Source of the DNA: Sinorhizobium shofinae
GTDB lineage: Bacteria; Pseudomonadota; Alphaproteobacteria; Rhizobiales; Rhizobiaceae
Assembly (NCBI GenBank): GCA_001704765.1
Contig: MBFK01000104.1
Span: forward strand, 45,831 to 109,830
Direction: 5' to 3'
DNA: 64,000 nt
Both the position numbers and the translations under genes were made by a program. The notes below the pieces were generated by a model. It searched no databases. It saw only the letters and a list, made by a program, of their open reading frames with translations, and was not told where the DNA came from. Shown here one piece after another: positions 42,252 through 50,882 of the stretch (positions are counted from its first letter, which is position 1; every line of letters begins with the position of its first letter).

Positions 42252-43460
42252 TCAGACCCCTATGCTGCGCCGCAAGGCCAGAACATAGAGCGCGCTGGCA
42301 AGCGTTGCGGCGGCGCAGTAGCTGATGGCGCCGAGCGGTCCGAAGCCGTCGACGAAGAGCCCGCCCAGAACGGCCCCGCCGGCAATTGCCACCTGAAAGG
42401 TTGCGACGATCAGACCGCCGGTGCTTTCCGCGTGGTCCGGCGCGGCGCGCACCATCCATGTCTGAACGGCGACCGGCAAGGCCCCGAAGGCGAAACCCCA
42501 GAGGGTCACAGCGCCGGCCGAAATGAGGTCATTCGAACCGAAGGCCACCAATGCCAGCGCCGTGGCCGCGATGAGAAAGGTGCCGAGGCTGACGGCGGCC
42601 GTGATGCTGCGCTCGATGATGAAGCCGCCTGCGAGATTGCCGAAGAAGCCGCCAACGCCGTAGGCGAGCAGGATCAGCGAAATCGCCTCGATGCCAAGGG
42701 CAGGCACCTTTTCCAGGAACGGGCGCACATAGGTGAAACCGGCGAAATGACCGGAGACGAAGAGCAGAACAGTCACGATGCCGACGCTGATGCTCGGCCG
42801 GCGCAAGAGGTCGAACAGAAGCTTGAGGCTCGGCACCGATTGCGGCGGCAGGCGCGGCACGCTTGCCATCTGCACGAGCAAGGTCACGGCGCCAAGCGCG
42901 GCCGCCACCAGGAAGGTGACGCGCCAGCCCCAGAGGTCGCCGATATAGGCGCCGACGGGCGCAGCGCAGACCGTCGCGAGCGAGACGCCGGTGAAGATGA
43001 TCGACATGGCGCGCGGCACGAGACGCATCGGTACGAGGCGCAGCGCAATCGCCGCCATCATCGACCAGAAGCCGCCAAGCCCGATGCCGAGGACAACCCG
43101 AGCGGCAAGCAGCATGGTGAGGTTGGTGGCGAATGCGGCGAGCAAGCTGGAGAGGATCAGAGCAAGGGTGAAGCCCCACAGAACAAGCCGGCGGTCAAAA
43201 CCGCGGGTGATGATCGCGATGGTCGGCGCGGCGATGGCGCCGACGACGGCGGTCGCCGTGACAGCCTGTCCCGCCGTGCCGGCGCTGATGTCGAGATCGG
43301 CTGCCATCGGGGTCAGTACACTCGCAGGAAGGAATTCGGCGGTGACGAGGCCGAACACGCCGAGCGCCAGCGAGATGACGCCGGCCCAGGCAGGTTCGCT
43401 GCGTTCGTCGGTCGCATCCGCCACAAGGGGAGCATCCATGCTTGTCGCTATGTCTGTCAT
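42252..43460 (-). CDS. MFS transporter, arabinose-efflux/DHA1-like
   Basis: Twelve-helix exporter-type MFS protein of 402 residues. Motifs include LGVFGLVTAEFLPASVLTPM (helix 1), AARVVLGIGLGGFWSMMAAI, RAMSIIFTGVSLATVCAAPV and GDLWGWRVTFLVAAALG. The start at 43460 has GGAG ten bases upstream. It is divergent from the AraC-type regulator, with about 78 bp between, and co-directional with the nitrilase gene. Regulator and exporter probably respond to the same small molecule, such as a sugar, purine or drug. Confidence 0.85.
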   Translation of the reverse strand: MTDIATSMDAPLVADATDERSEPAWAGVISLALGVFGLVTAEFLPASVLTPMAADLDISAGTAGQAVTATAVVGAIAAPTIAIITRGFDRRLVLWGFTLALILSSLLAAFATNLTMLLAARVVLGIGLGGFWSMMAAIALRLVPMRLVPRAMSIIFTGVSLATVCAAPVGAYIGDLWGWRVTFLVAAALGAVTLLVQMASVPRLPPQSVPSLKLLFDLLRRPSISVGIVTVLLFVSGHFAGFTYVRPFLEKVPALGIEAISLILLAYGVGGFFGNLAGGFIIERSITAAVSLGTFLIAATALALVAFGSNDLISAGAVTLWGFAFGALPVAVQTWMVRAAPDHAESTGGLIVATFQVAIAGGAVLGGLFVDGFGPLGAISYCAAATLASALYVLALRRSIGV

Positions 43461-43538
43461 GAGAGCAATTCTCCAACAATCCGGGTCCCGGTTAGATAAG
43501 CCGTGACGTGCTGGACATTCCATGTTAGAAATTCCGGA

Positions 43539-44522
43539 ATGCTTGATCATTCGTCCAAATTTCCGGCCGCGACCACAGACGATTCCCTGACGGACATGCT
43601 GAGGGGACTGCGTCTCGACGGCGTCGATTACGGCCGCTGCGAGTTGACGGCGCCCTGGGGAATCCGCTTCCCGGCACAAGAGGCGGCGCGATTCCACTTC
43701 ATCTGCGGCGCCTGCTGGCTGCGTGTTCCGGGTGGCGAGTGGATCGAATTGAAGCGCGGCGACGCCGTGCTGCTGCCGCGCGGGATCGAACATGCGCTTG
43801 CGAGCGCGCCGGGTGAGCCGCTATCGCCGCTCGAGGCCTATTCCGTCCGCGAGGTGTGCCACTGCGTTTACGACGTCTGCGGCGGCGGGCGGGGAGAGAC
43901 GACGATCCTGTTCTGCGGCAGCCTGACATTCAACGTCGATGCCATGCACCCCCTGTTGCGCATGATGCCCGACGTCATGCGCATCGACGCGCTTACCGCC
44001 AGCGAGCCGGCGATCCCGCACCTGCTTGACGCGATGGCGCGCGAGGTGGGTGCAAGCCGCGTCGGCTCGGGCGGCGTGCTGGCGCGCCTCGCCGACGTGC
44101 TCGCCGCTCTGATCATCCGGTCCTGGGTGGAGCACGGATGCGGCGACACGAGCGGCTGGATGGCCGCGGTCCGGCATCCGGCCGTCGGCCGCGTCATCGC
44201 CGCCATCCATCTCGATCCCGAAAAGAGCTGGACGGTGGATTCCCTCGCCAAGGTCATGGGCGCCTCGCGATCCGGCTTTGCCCAGCAGTTTCATTCCGTC
44301 GTCGGCGAGACGCCGGCGCGCTACCTGACGCAGGTGCGCATGCATCAGGCGCGTCAGTGGCTAAGCCGCGACCGGATGCGCATCTCAGTGGTGGCGCGGC
44401 GTTTGGGTTATGACTCCGAGGCGGCTTTCAGCCGCGCCTTCAAGCGTGTCATCGGCGTACCGCCCAGCCACTATCGCGGAGCCGAGGGGGCGCCCGGCTT
44501 CAGTATCGGAGGCGACCGGTAA
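43539..44522 (+). CDS. AraC-family regulator with N-terminal cupin (cupin_6) domain
   Basis: 327 residues. The N-terminal effector domain has RFHFICGACWLRVPGGEWIE and KRGDAVLLPRGIEHALAS, the typical cupin_6 pattern. The C-terminal double HTH has WTVDSLAKVMGASRSGFAQQ, GETPARYLTQVRMHQARQWL and GYDSEAAFSRAFKRVIGVPP. An earlier GTG at 43503 adds 12 poorly formed residues. The palindrome ATTCCGGAAT touches the start codon. It likely controls the divergent MFS gene. Confidence 0.88.
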   Translation: MLDHSSKFPAATTDDSLTDMLRGLRLDGVDYGRCELTAPWGIRFPAQEAARFHFICGACWLRVPGGEWIELKRGDAVLLPRGIEHALASAPGEPLSPLEAYSVREVCHCVYDVCGGGRGETTILFCGSLTFNVDAMHPLLRMMPDVMRIDALTASEPAIPHLLDAMAREVGASRVGSGGVLARLADVLAALIIRSWVEHGCGDTSGWMAAVRHPAVGRVIAAIHLDPEKSWTVDSLAKVMGASRSGFAQQFHSVVGETPARYLTQVRMHQARQWLSRDRMRISVVARRLGYDSEAAFSRAFKRVIGVPPSHYRGAEGAPGFSIGGDR

Positions 44523-44531
44523 GCCGCAACG

Positions 44532-44555
44532 AAAACACCCGGCATTGCTGCCGGG
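44532..44555 (-). terminator. Terminator at the end of the ery operon
   Basis: On the minus strand CCCGGCA, loop GCAA, TGCCGGG is followed by TGTTTTC. It lies about 55 bases after the eryI stop and may also serve the convergent AraC gene. Confidence 0.75.
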
Positions 44556-44608
44556 CGTCAACGCCGCACCGCCCGAGGGAGGATCACGGGCGATGCGGAA
44601 GTGGAACT

Positions 44609-45046
44609 TTATTTGCCGGCATCCAAGCGATCGATTGCCTGGACATTGCCGGCCGACGGGCCGTGCGGATCGAATTCGGAGGCGAGCCAGGTATCGACGA
44701 TCGATTTCGCCAGCTCCGGGCCGATGACCCGCGCCCCCATGGTGATGATCTGTGCGTTGTTGGACTTCGCCGCCCGCTCGGCCGAATAGGTGTCGTGGGT
44801 GAGTGCCGCTCGAATGCCGGGCACCTTGTTGGCGGAGATGCAGACGCCGATGCCGGTTCCGCAGATCAGGATGCCGCGCTCGTTCTCCCCGGCCGTGATC
44901 GTCTTTGCGACGTGCTCCGACAGGTCGGCGTAGTAACCGGCCTGGCTCAGATCCTTGACCTCGACGTCACTCCGGCCGGCGAGATGCGCGGCGATGACGT
45001 CGAGCAATGGCTTGCCTGCACTATCGGCTCCGATCGCGATTTTCAT
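44609..45046 (-). CDS. eryI: RpiB/LacAB-family isomerase, D-erythrulose-4-P isomerase (EryI)
   Basis: 145 residues of the ribose-5-phosphate isomerase B fold: [16 protein letters not shown], the catalytic cysteine in [20 protein letters not shown], and [15 protein letters not shown] at the C-terminus. In Brucella the RpiB-like EryI makes D-erythrose-4-phosphate, the last step of erythritol breakdown; the same gene is also named rpiB. The start at 45046 has AAAGGAAA upstream. It is the last gene of the operon, 39 bases after eryH, followed by a terminator. Confidence 0.85.
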   Translation of the reverse strand: MKIAIGADSAGKPLLDVIAAHLAGRSDVEVKDLSQAGYYADLSEHVAKTITAGENERGILICGTGIGVCISANKVPGIRAALTHDTYSAERAAKSNNAQIITMGARVIGPELAKSIVDTWLASEFDPHGPSAGNVQAIDRLDAGK

Positions 45047-45085
45047 GGGGTTTCCTTTCCGCACTTGTTCTAATCCTTCGGCCGG

Positions 45086-45853
45086 TCAGATCGCGCCGGC
45101 GACACGCTTCAAAATGTCGAGGTAGCCGTCAACCTCCCACGCGGAACGGCCGATGAAGAGGCCGTCGATATGGGGCTGGGCGATCAGCTCCTCGCAGTTT
45201 TTGGGATGGACGCTGCCGCCGTAGAGCACCGGCACCGCGACGCCGAGCGCGGCCTCGGCCACCTCGGCAATCCGCCTGTGGCGGGCGTCGGCATAATCGG
45301 CCGTCGCCGGTATTCCGTTGACGCCAATCGCCCAGACGGGCTCGTAGGCGAGCAGAATCGGCGCCTCTTTCGCGGCGCCGTCAAGGAGCACGAACGCCCC
45401 TTCCACCTGACGCTTCAAGACGGCATCCGCCTCGCCCGCCTCCCGTTCGGCGAGCGTCTCGCCAATGCAGATCAGCGGAACGAGACCGTGCCTGACGGCC
45501 GCCGCCGTCTTGAGGCCGACGGTGCGATCGGTCTCGCCGAAATGTTCACGACGCTCGCTGTGACCGAGCTCGACGAGATCGAGGCCACAATCCTTCAGCA
45601 TCAAGGGAGAAATTTCGCCGGTCCAGGCGCCGGCATCCTCCCAATGCATGTTCTGCGCACCGACCTTGACGCTCGTCTCCTTCAGCCCCTCCTTCACCTC
45701 GCGGACCGCCATAAACGGCGGAATGACGAAACGCTGGATGCGTGGGTCGCGCTCCGCATCGGCGGCCGCCAGACCCTTGGCGAAGGCCATGGCCTCCGAG
45801 AGCGTCTTGTTCATCTTCCAACTGGTGCCGACCCAGAGCCGCGACTTGCTCAT
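45086..45853 (-). CDS. eryH: Triosephosphate-isomerase-like tetrulose-phosphate isomerase (EryH/TpiB)
   Basis: 255 residues with all TIM catalytic positions: Lys in [11 protein letters not shown], His in [14 protein letters not shown], Glu in [13 protein letters not shown], and the phosphate loop GGSVHPKN. In Brucella the TIM homologue EryH converts D-3-tetrulose-4-P to D-erythrulose-4-P. In S. meliloti this second TIM is called TpiB and can also act on triose phosphates. It overlaps the DeoR-type gene by ATGA. Confidence 0.87.
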   Translation of the reverse strand: MSKSRLWVGTSWKMNKTLSEAMAFAKGLAAADAERDPRIQRFVIPPFMAVREVKEGLKETSVKVGAQNMHWEDAGAWTGEISPLMLKDCGLDLVELGHSERREHFGETDRTVGLKTAAAVRHGLVPLICIGETLAEREAGEADAVLKRQVEGAFVLLDGAAKEAPILLAYEPVWAIGVNGIPATADYADARHRRIAEVAEAALGVAVPVLYGGSVHPKNCEELIAQPHIDGLFIGRSAWEVDGYLDILKRVAGAI

Positions 45854-46641
45854 GCTTCCTCCGCCAGTTTCCGATTGTCGACCGTGATGAGCTTGACGCC
45901 GGCATCGCCGAGCGCTGCAGCGTCATCTTCCGAGACCTCGCTGCCGGTCAGCACCGCATCGAAGACGTCGAGCCCAGTCAGGAAATGCAGGGCCGAGCGC
46001 CCGAACTTGCCGTGATCGACGAGCAGGTATTTGCGCGTCGCCGATTTCACCATCTGGCGCTTGGTCTGCACGACCTCCTGGTCCTGATGGAGCGCGATTG
46101 CGCCTTCGATCGCCGAACTGGACAGAAAGGCGACGTCGGCGCGCAGCGAGCGCAGCGCCTCCTCGGTGACGATGCCGAAGAAGCCGTTGAATTTCTTGCT
46201 GTACTGGCCGCCGAGCGCGATCAAGTTGATGCCCGGCGCGCCCGACAGTTCCGTAATGACGCCGAGATTGTTGGTAATGACGGTGAGCGGGCGGATGTCC
46301 TTGAGACAGGCGGCGATGGCACCGGCGGTGGAACTGTCGTCGATGATGACGCTCTGGCCGGGCTCGATCAGCGTCGCGGCATGTTCGGCAATCCGCCGCT
46401 TCTCGGCTGTGGCGATCTTCTCCCGGTAGCGGAAATCGCTTTCGAACTGCGGGCTCGACTGGATCGAGGCACCGCCATGGACCTTGCGCAACAGCCCGCC
46501 CTGCTCCAAGTCGTCGAGATCGCGATGCACCGTCATCTTGCTGACGCCGAAGCGAATGGCGAGGTCTTCGACAGAGGCCGTTCCCGCCTCCATCAGCACA
46601 TCCATGATCGCCTGTCGCCTGTCTTCCGGTTTCACTGCCAT
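45850..46641 (-). CDS. DeoR-family transcriptional regulator of the ery locus
   Basis: 263 residues. The N-terminal HTH has DRRQAIMDVLMEAGTASVED and IRFGVSKMTVHRDLDDLEQG. The C-terminal sugar-phosphate-sensing domain has SVIIDDSSTAGAIAACLKDI, LTVITNNLGVITEL and FGRSALHFLTGLDVFDAVLT. It is coupled to eryH and preceded by a 108-bp region with dyads and repeats, so it probably represses its own unit and answers to a pathway sugar phosphate. EryR-like by context. Confidence 0.87.
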   Translation of the reverse strand: MAVKPEDRRQAIMDVLMEAGTASVEDLAIRFGVSKMTVHRDLDDLEQGGLLRKVHGGASIQSSPQFESDFRYREKIATAEKRRIAEHAATLIEPGQSVIIDDSSTAGAIAACLKDIRPLTVITNNLGVITELSGAPGINLIALGGQYSKKFNGFFGIVTEEALRSLRADVAFLSSSAIEGAIALHQDQEVVQTKRQMVKSATRKYLLVDHGKFGRSALHFLTGLDVFDAVLTGSEVSEDDAAALGDAGVKLITVDNRKLAEEA

Positions 46642-46686
46642 CGTCCTGTTTGGTGCGGGTTTACCTCCGTACTCTACAAAGAAGAT

Positions 46687-46751
46687 AACATGAAGATGTT
46701 GTTTTGCAACTCAATAAGTGATATTTTGTTACATATGTATGTGATCTTTTT
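46687..46751. promoter_or_regulatory. Operator region upstream of the DeoR-type gene
   Basis: Contains AACAT-GAAG-ATGTT (46687-46700), GTGATATTTTG (46718-46728), the perfect palindrome TACATATGTA (46730-46739) and GTGATCTTTTT (46741-46751). The GTGATNTTTT half-sites also occur as a pair in front of eryD (62440-62469). A/T-rich, unlike the surrounding genes. Confidence 0.5.
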
Positions 46752-47676
46752 AGCGGAAACCGAACCCCGTATCGATGTAAGGTTCCCAAAATTCCACCGA
46801 CTCGCGGATCATCTCGACCACCTGGTGATCGGTCGGCTCGCGTTCGCGGAACGAGAGTTCGAGGCAGATCTCGTTGTCCGTCCCGCCGCCCCTTCTGACG
46901 GCGTCGAGCAGCCGCTCGGGCGTGATCCGGCCGTCCTTGTTGTAGGCAGCGGTAAAGGGCCAGTGGCCACCCTTGTTCATCGACGACTGCTTGATGTGGA
47001 TGATCGGCGATTGCCGCGGAAAGGCTTCCGCCCAGGCATAGGGATCGATGTCGGCGGGGTTGTCCGACGTCACGTCGCCGTGGTCGATATCGACCATCAT
47101 CCTCATCGGAATCGGCAACTCGGCCCGCGCGAGACGGCGGTCGAGCGTCCGGCAGGCCTCGATCGTATGGCCGAACTCGCGGCCCACTGACATGGGCTCC
47201 CAGAAGACATAGGTGAGACCCGCCGCCTTGGCGTGCTCTGCCACTTCGCGCCAGCAGTCGATGGCGATAGCGATCAGTTCCTCGCGCCGCACCGGATCGT
47301 CGTAATCCTTCAGCGTAAAGATCGCGAACTGCGTACCGATGCCGGAGGCGCCGAGTTCGGCCGAGATATCGGCGAAAGTCTTGAACCAGTCGACATAGTA
47401 GCGACGCACATCCGGGTCGGGGTGGCCGAAATGGTTGAGCCGTCCATAGGGTCCCGTCATCCCGGACGTGATCTTCACGCCGGTGCGGGCAAGTGCGGCT
47501 CGGAATTGCCGGGTCACCTTGCTGATCGTCGCCGCCGGCCAGCCTGGATTGACGAACTCGTGGGTGAGCTGCACGTAGCCGATGCGGATCTTCTCGGCGA
47601 TCGTGTCGATCAGGTCGTCCGGCTCGGCAAAGCGGTTGACGAGGGGATTGGTGTTGAGCGACAGCGTGAAGGCCAT
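46750..47676 (-). CDS. eryC: Sugar phosphate isomerase/epimerase (EryC)
   Basis: TIM-barrel AP-endonuclease-2-like isomerase, 308 residues. Metal and substrate residues are seen in GYVQLTHEFVNPGW, YVFWEPMSVGREFGHTIEAC, MRMMVDIDHGDVTSDN and IIHIKQSSMNKGGHWPF. In Brucella EryC interconverts L- and D-3-tetrulose-4-phosphate. The ATG has AGGAG seven bases upstream, 14 bases after the HAD gene. It is the last gene before the operator region that probably starts a separate deoR-eryH-eryI transcript. Confidence 0.82.
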   Translation of the reverse strand: MAFTLSLNTNPLVNRFAEPDDLIDTIAEKIRIGYVQLTHEFVNPGWPAATISKVTRQFRAALARTGVKITSGMTGPYGRLNHFGHPDPDVRRYYVDWFKTFADISAELGASGIGTQFAIFTLKDYDDPVRREELIAIAIDCWREVAEHAKAAGLTYVFWEPMSVGREFGHTIEACRTLDRRLARAELPIPMRMMVDIDHGDVTSDNPADIDPYAWAEAFPRQSPIIHIKQSSMNKGGHWPFTAAYNKDGRITPERLLDAVRRGGGTDNEICLELSFREREPTDHQVVEMIRESVEFWEPYIDTGFGFR

Positions 47677-47690
47677 GGCCGGTCTCCTGG

Positions 47691-48536
47691 CTACCAGAGA
47701 AATTTCGGGAGGATGAAATCGGGCGTGGCAGCGTGCTCGGCGAAGAGCCGCCGACGCTCATCCTCCGACTGGTGCTCGAGAATGCCGGTGGTCACCAGCA
47801 CCGAACCGAGCCCGGCGGCGGCCGCGCCGGCAATGTCATGCTCGACGCTGTCGCCGATAGCGCAGACCCGCGCCGGATCGGGCCGGCCGAGGAAATCCAG
47901 CGCGAAGTCGTAGATGTCGGGGAACGGCTTGCCGATCCAGCGCACCTTGCCTCCGAGCCCTTCATAGAGTTCGGCGATGCGGCCGGCGCCGAAGGCCTGG
48001 CCGGTCCTCGTCAGCATAACCTTGTCGGGATTGGTGCAGAGACAGGGGACGCCGCGTCGCGCCGCCGGTCGAAGCATATTCTCGTAATGGACAAGCGGAT
48101 GGACGTCGCCTTCGCTTGCCGCGAGCAGCACGATATCGGCCTCCTCGCCGCTCTCCGTCCGGACGAGATCGAGGCCTTTCACCGGTGACAGGTCCCCGTC
48201 GCGGCTGATCAGCAGGCATTTGCGCGTCCCGCCCCCTGCGGCCGCCCCTTCCTGCTTCAGGAGCTGCCAGGCAACCTCCCCTGACGTCAGGAAGCAGTCC
48301 CAGCTACCGGGCTCGAAGCCAAGTTCTGCCAGGCGGCGGTCGTTTTCCGCCGAGCGCTTGCCGGAATTCGATAGAATGATGATCCGTTTGCCAGCCTGTT
48401 TAAGGCGGACAAGCGTCTCGGCGGCACCCGGATAAGGTTCGCGCCCGTCTCTCAAGACGCCGAACTGGTCGACCAGGAAAGCATCATAGGCATCGGCGAT
48501 GGCCGATATGCCGGGGATTGTGCGGACGGCGCTCAT
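47691..48536 (-). CDS. HAD-superfamily hydrolase, class IIA
   Basis: 281 residues. Motif I is FLVDQFGVLRDGREPYPGA (nucleophile Asp), motif II is KRIIILSNSGKRSAENDRRL, the conserved Lys is in WIGKPFPDIYDFAL, and the Mg-binding motif is AIGDSVEHDIAGAAAAG. The cap is of the class IIA type. Likely a sugar phosphatase: it could relieve build-up of toxic polyol or tetrulose phosphates, or make a free sugar in a side branch. It overlaps the FGGY gene by ATGA. Confidence 0.82.
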   Translation of the reverse strand: MSAVRTIPGISAIADAYDAFLVDQFGVLRDGREPYPGAAETLVRLKQAGKRIIILSNSGKRSAENDRRLAELGFEPGSWDCFLTSGEVAWQLLKQEGAAAGGGTRKCLLISRDGDLSPVKGLDLVRTESGEEADIVLLAASEGDVHPLVHYENMLRPAARRGVPCLCTNPDKVMLTRTGQAFGAGRIAELYEGLGGKVRWIGKPFPDIYDFALDFLGRPDPARVCAIGDSVEHDIAGAAAAGLGSVLVTTGILEHQSEDERRRLFAEHAATPDFILPKFLW

Positions 48537-49816
48537 AGCACTCCCGCCTCCCTTGCGCCGGACAGCGCAAGCCGCGCCGTGCCGGCGGCCGCTTCCTCGG
48601 AAAGCGCCGACAGAAAGGAGACGCCAAGTTTGCGCGCGCGGATCACTGTCCAGGCCGGGTTCTTGGCGCCCCCGCCGACGGTGCGGACCGAGCGAAGGCG
48701 GGGGCTGCCAAGCGATACGAGCCGTTCATAGGCGAGGCTCTCGACGCCCGCGATCCCTTCGAAGATCGCCTTCAAGAACTCGCCGTCCTCGGCCGGGCGC
48801 GGTGTCATACGCGGCATAAGCTCGGGATCGGCGATCGGAAAGCGTTCGCCGGGCTTCGTCAACGGGTAGAAATCGAGCCCCGTCTCTGTCTTCGGATCGA
48901 TGACCGCCGAAAGTTCGGCGATCCGCTCGGCGCTGAAATGCGCGGCAAGCACCGCACCGCCCGTATTGGAGGCACCGCCGGCAAGCCACATGTCGCCGAT
49001 CCGGTGGCTGTAGAGCCCATATTCCGGTGCAAACAGCGGCCTGTCCGACAGCATCTTTACCGTCAAAGTCGTGCCAAGCGCGCTGACGCCGTCGCCCGGG
49101 CTATCCGCGCCGGTGGCCAGGAACGAGGCGCAACCGTCCGTCGTCCCGGCAACGACAACCGTATTGCCCGGCAGCCCGAAGGCTTTCGCGGCCGCCGATG
49201 AAATCGACGCAACGGGCGCCCCGGCCGGCAATACGTCGGGCAGCAGTTCGGTTCGCGCACCGGTGCGGGCGAGCCAGTCCGGCCAGGATCGGCCGACCGG
49301 ATCGTAGCCGGTCTTCAGCGCGTTGTTCTCGTCGGTAACGTCGTAGAGGCCGGTAAAATGCCCGGCGAGCCAATCCGCCTGGTGGATCACGCGGAAGACG
49401 CCGAGGAGCGATTGAAACGCCAGCAGCTTGGCGAGACCGGAAGTCGTGCCGTGCGCGGCGCTTTCCTTCGGCGCATGCGCGGCAATGCTGTCGAAAATGG
49501 CAGGATCGGCGACCGGGTCGTTGTACATCAGCGGCGTTGCAAGCGGCGCGCCATCGGCGGTAACCGGCAGCATCGTGCCGGAGGTGCCGTCAATGCTGAT
49601 CGCACGCACGCGCGCCGGGTCGATCGCCGCGAGCGCCTCCAGAAGGGCTGCCTGCACCGCCTTCCACCAGCCGAGCGGATCACGATGGTCAGTGGAAAAG
49701 GCTGCGAGTTTGGTGGCGCCGGACGCGACGATATTGCCGGCACTATCCATCGCAACGGCACGGGCGCCGGACGTGCCGACATCGATGCCGAGGACGAGCC
49801 CGCCTTCACTGCTCAT
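48533..49816 (-). CDS. FGGY-family carbohydrate kinase (second kinase of the ery locus)
   Basis: 427 residues. Phosphate 1 motif LVLGIDVGTSGARAVAMDSA, substrate loop WWKAVQAALLEAL, AISIDGTSGTMLPVTADG, adenosine region VVVAGTTDGCASFLATGADS and RSVRTVGGGAKNPAWTVIRA. It is more like xylulose or ribulose kinases than the EryA protein in the same locus. It may phosphorylate a ketopentose or erythrulose arising from other polyols. It is coupled on both sides to the HAD and aldolase genes. Confidence 0.82.
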   Translation of the reverse strand: MSSEGGLVLGIDVGTSGARAVAMDSAGNIVASGATKLAAFSTDHRDPLGWWKAVQAALLEALAAIDPARVRAISIDGTSGTMLPVTADGAPLATPLMYNDPVADPAIFDSIAAHAPKESAAHGTTSGLAKLLAFQSLLGVFRVIHQADWLAGHFTGLYDVTDENNALKTGYDPVGRSWPDWLARTGARTELLPDVLPAGAPVASISSAAAKAFGLPGNTVVVAGTTDGCASFLATGADSPGDGVSALGTTLTVKMLSDRPLFAPEYGLYSHRIGDMWLAGGASNTGGAVLAAHFSAERIAELSAVIDPKTETGLDFYPLTKPGERFPIADPELMPRMTPRPAEDGEFLKAIFEGIAGVESLAYERLVSLGSPRLRSVRTVGGGAKNPAWTVIRARKLGVSFLSALSEEAAAGTARLALSGAREAGVL

Positions 49817-50868
49817 TGCAGCACCTGCCCGGCCCGGTTCAGCTGCTGGCGATATTTTTCCGCATCCCAGCCGAGCAGCTCGGCATTTTCGGCATCCGTC
49901 AAATAACGCAGCCGCGCGCTTGCCGGAATGCGCGAGGCCACATCCGAAAGGCAGCGCGCCATGGCGAGCGCGCCGGCGGACGCATCCTTGAGGACCAGCA
50001 CCCCCTTACCCGGAAAAAGAAGAACCGGCGGCAGGGTTTCCCCGGCCTCAAGAAAACGCTCCTCGATCGAAAGAGCCGTATCCCCCGGCGCAGCGATGAC
50101 CGAACCCTTGCCGAGAAAGATCACATGGTCGGGATAGAGGCTGCCGCCGGCAGCAATCCTGCAGCTTTCGAGATCGGTTGCGGCGTCATGCAGCCTCTCA
50201 TCCTCTGGGAGGCGATAGGCGCTATTGACGGCAAGGCGCGCAAGCGCTGGAAGCTCGGCCGCCGGCGCATTGCGGACGAGCCCGGCAAAACGATCCGAGA
50301 CTTCGACAAGAAGAAGCGCCGCATCCTCGATCGTATCAGCGGCGACCGCGAGCCCGTGATTACCGAGCACCAGCACGGACGTGTCCGCGTCGTTCCGTTC
50401 ACCGATCGCCCTGGCAAGCGGCAGGCCGGGACGGGCATAGGGAACGAAGGTATAAGGGATGTCGACAAGCCTTTCGGCCGCGATTGCCGCAGCATTGGTC
50501 TGCACCGCAGCTGCGATCGTCGCCACGCAATGAACATGGATCACCACCTTCTGCGGCATCAGCGCGTGCACCGTGGTCTCGATCGATGGCCGCAGGCCAG
50601 AAGGGTTGAGCTCCTCAATGACGAAATCCTGGGCTCTCTCCGCCGCCGGATCGTCCCCCTCCAGGGCATCAAGCAGCGGGTCGAGCGCGACCGGCACCAT
50701 GATGTCGCGCGCACGGGCCTCGGCGAGCCAGAGACCGGAACCCTTGATCCAGAGCGTGCCGCCCTCCTTGATCGAGGTATTGCCGCCCGCGGCCTGGACG
50801 AGCTCCGGATCGGCGCCGATGCGCGCCGACAGGTCCAGAAGCGCTTCGAATTCGGAGCTTCGCAACAT
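49813..50868 (-). CDS. Class II aldolase/adducin family protein
   Basis: 351 residues, larger than typical fuculose aldolases. Zinc-site elements are VIHVHCVATIAAAV and VLVLGNHGLAVAA; the entry is VQAAGGNTSIKEGGTLWIKG. The C-terminal about 120 residues form an extra domain (VIFLGKGSVIAAPGDTALSI). The ATG at 50868 has AAAGGGG six bases upstream and is preferred to the ATG at 50886 that overlaps the eryB stop. It may split a ketose-1-phosphate made by the adjacent FGGY kinase. Confidence 0.8.
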   Translation of the reverse strand: MLRSSEFEALLDLSARIGADPELVQAAGGNTSIKEGGTLWIKGSGLWLAEARARDIMVPVALDPLLDALEGDDPAAERAQDFVIEELNPSGLRPSIETTVHALMPQKVVIHVHCVATIAAAVQTNAAAIAAERLVDIPYTFVPYARPGLPLARAIGERNDADTSVLVLGNHGLAVAADTIEDAALLLVEVSDRFAGLVRNAPAAELPALARLAVNSAYRLPEDERLHDAATDLESCRIAAGGSLYPDHVIFLGKGSVIAAPGDTALSIEERFLEAGETLPPVLLFPGKGVLVLKDASAGALAMARCLSDVASRIPASARLRYLTDAENAELLGWDAEKYRQQLNRAGQVLQ

Positions 50869-50882
50869 CGCCTGCCCCTTTC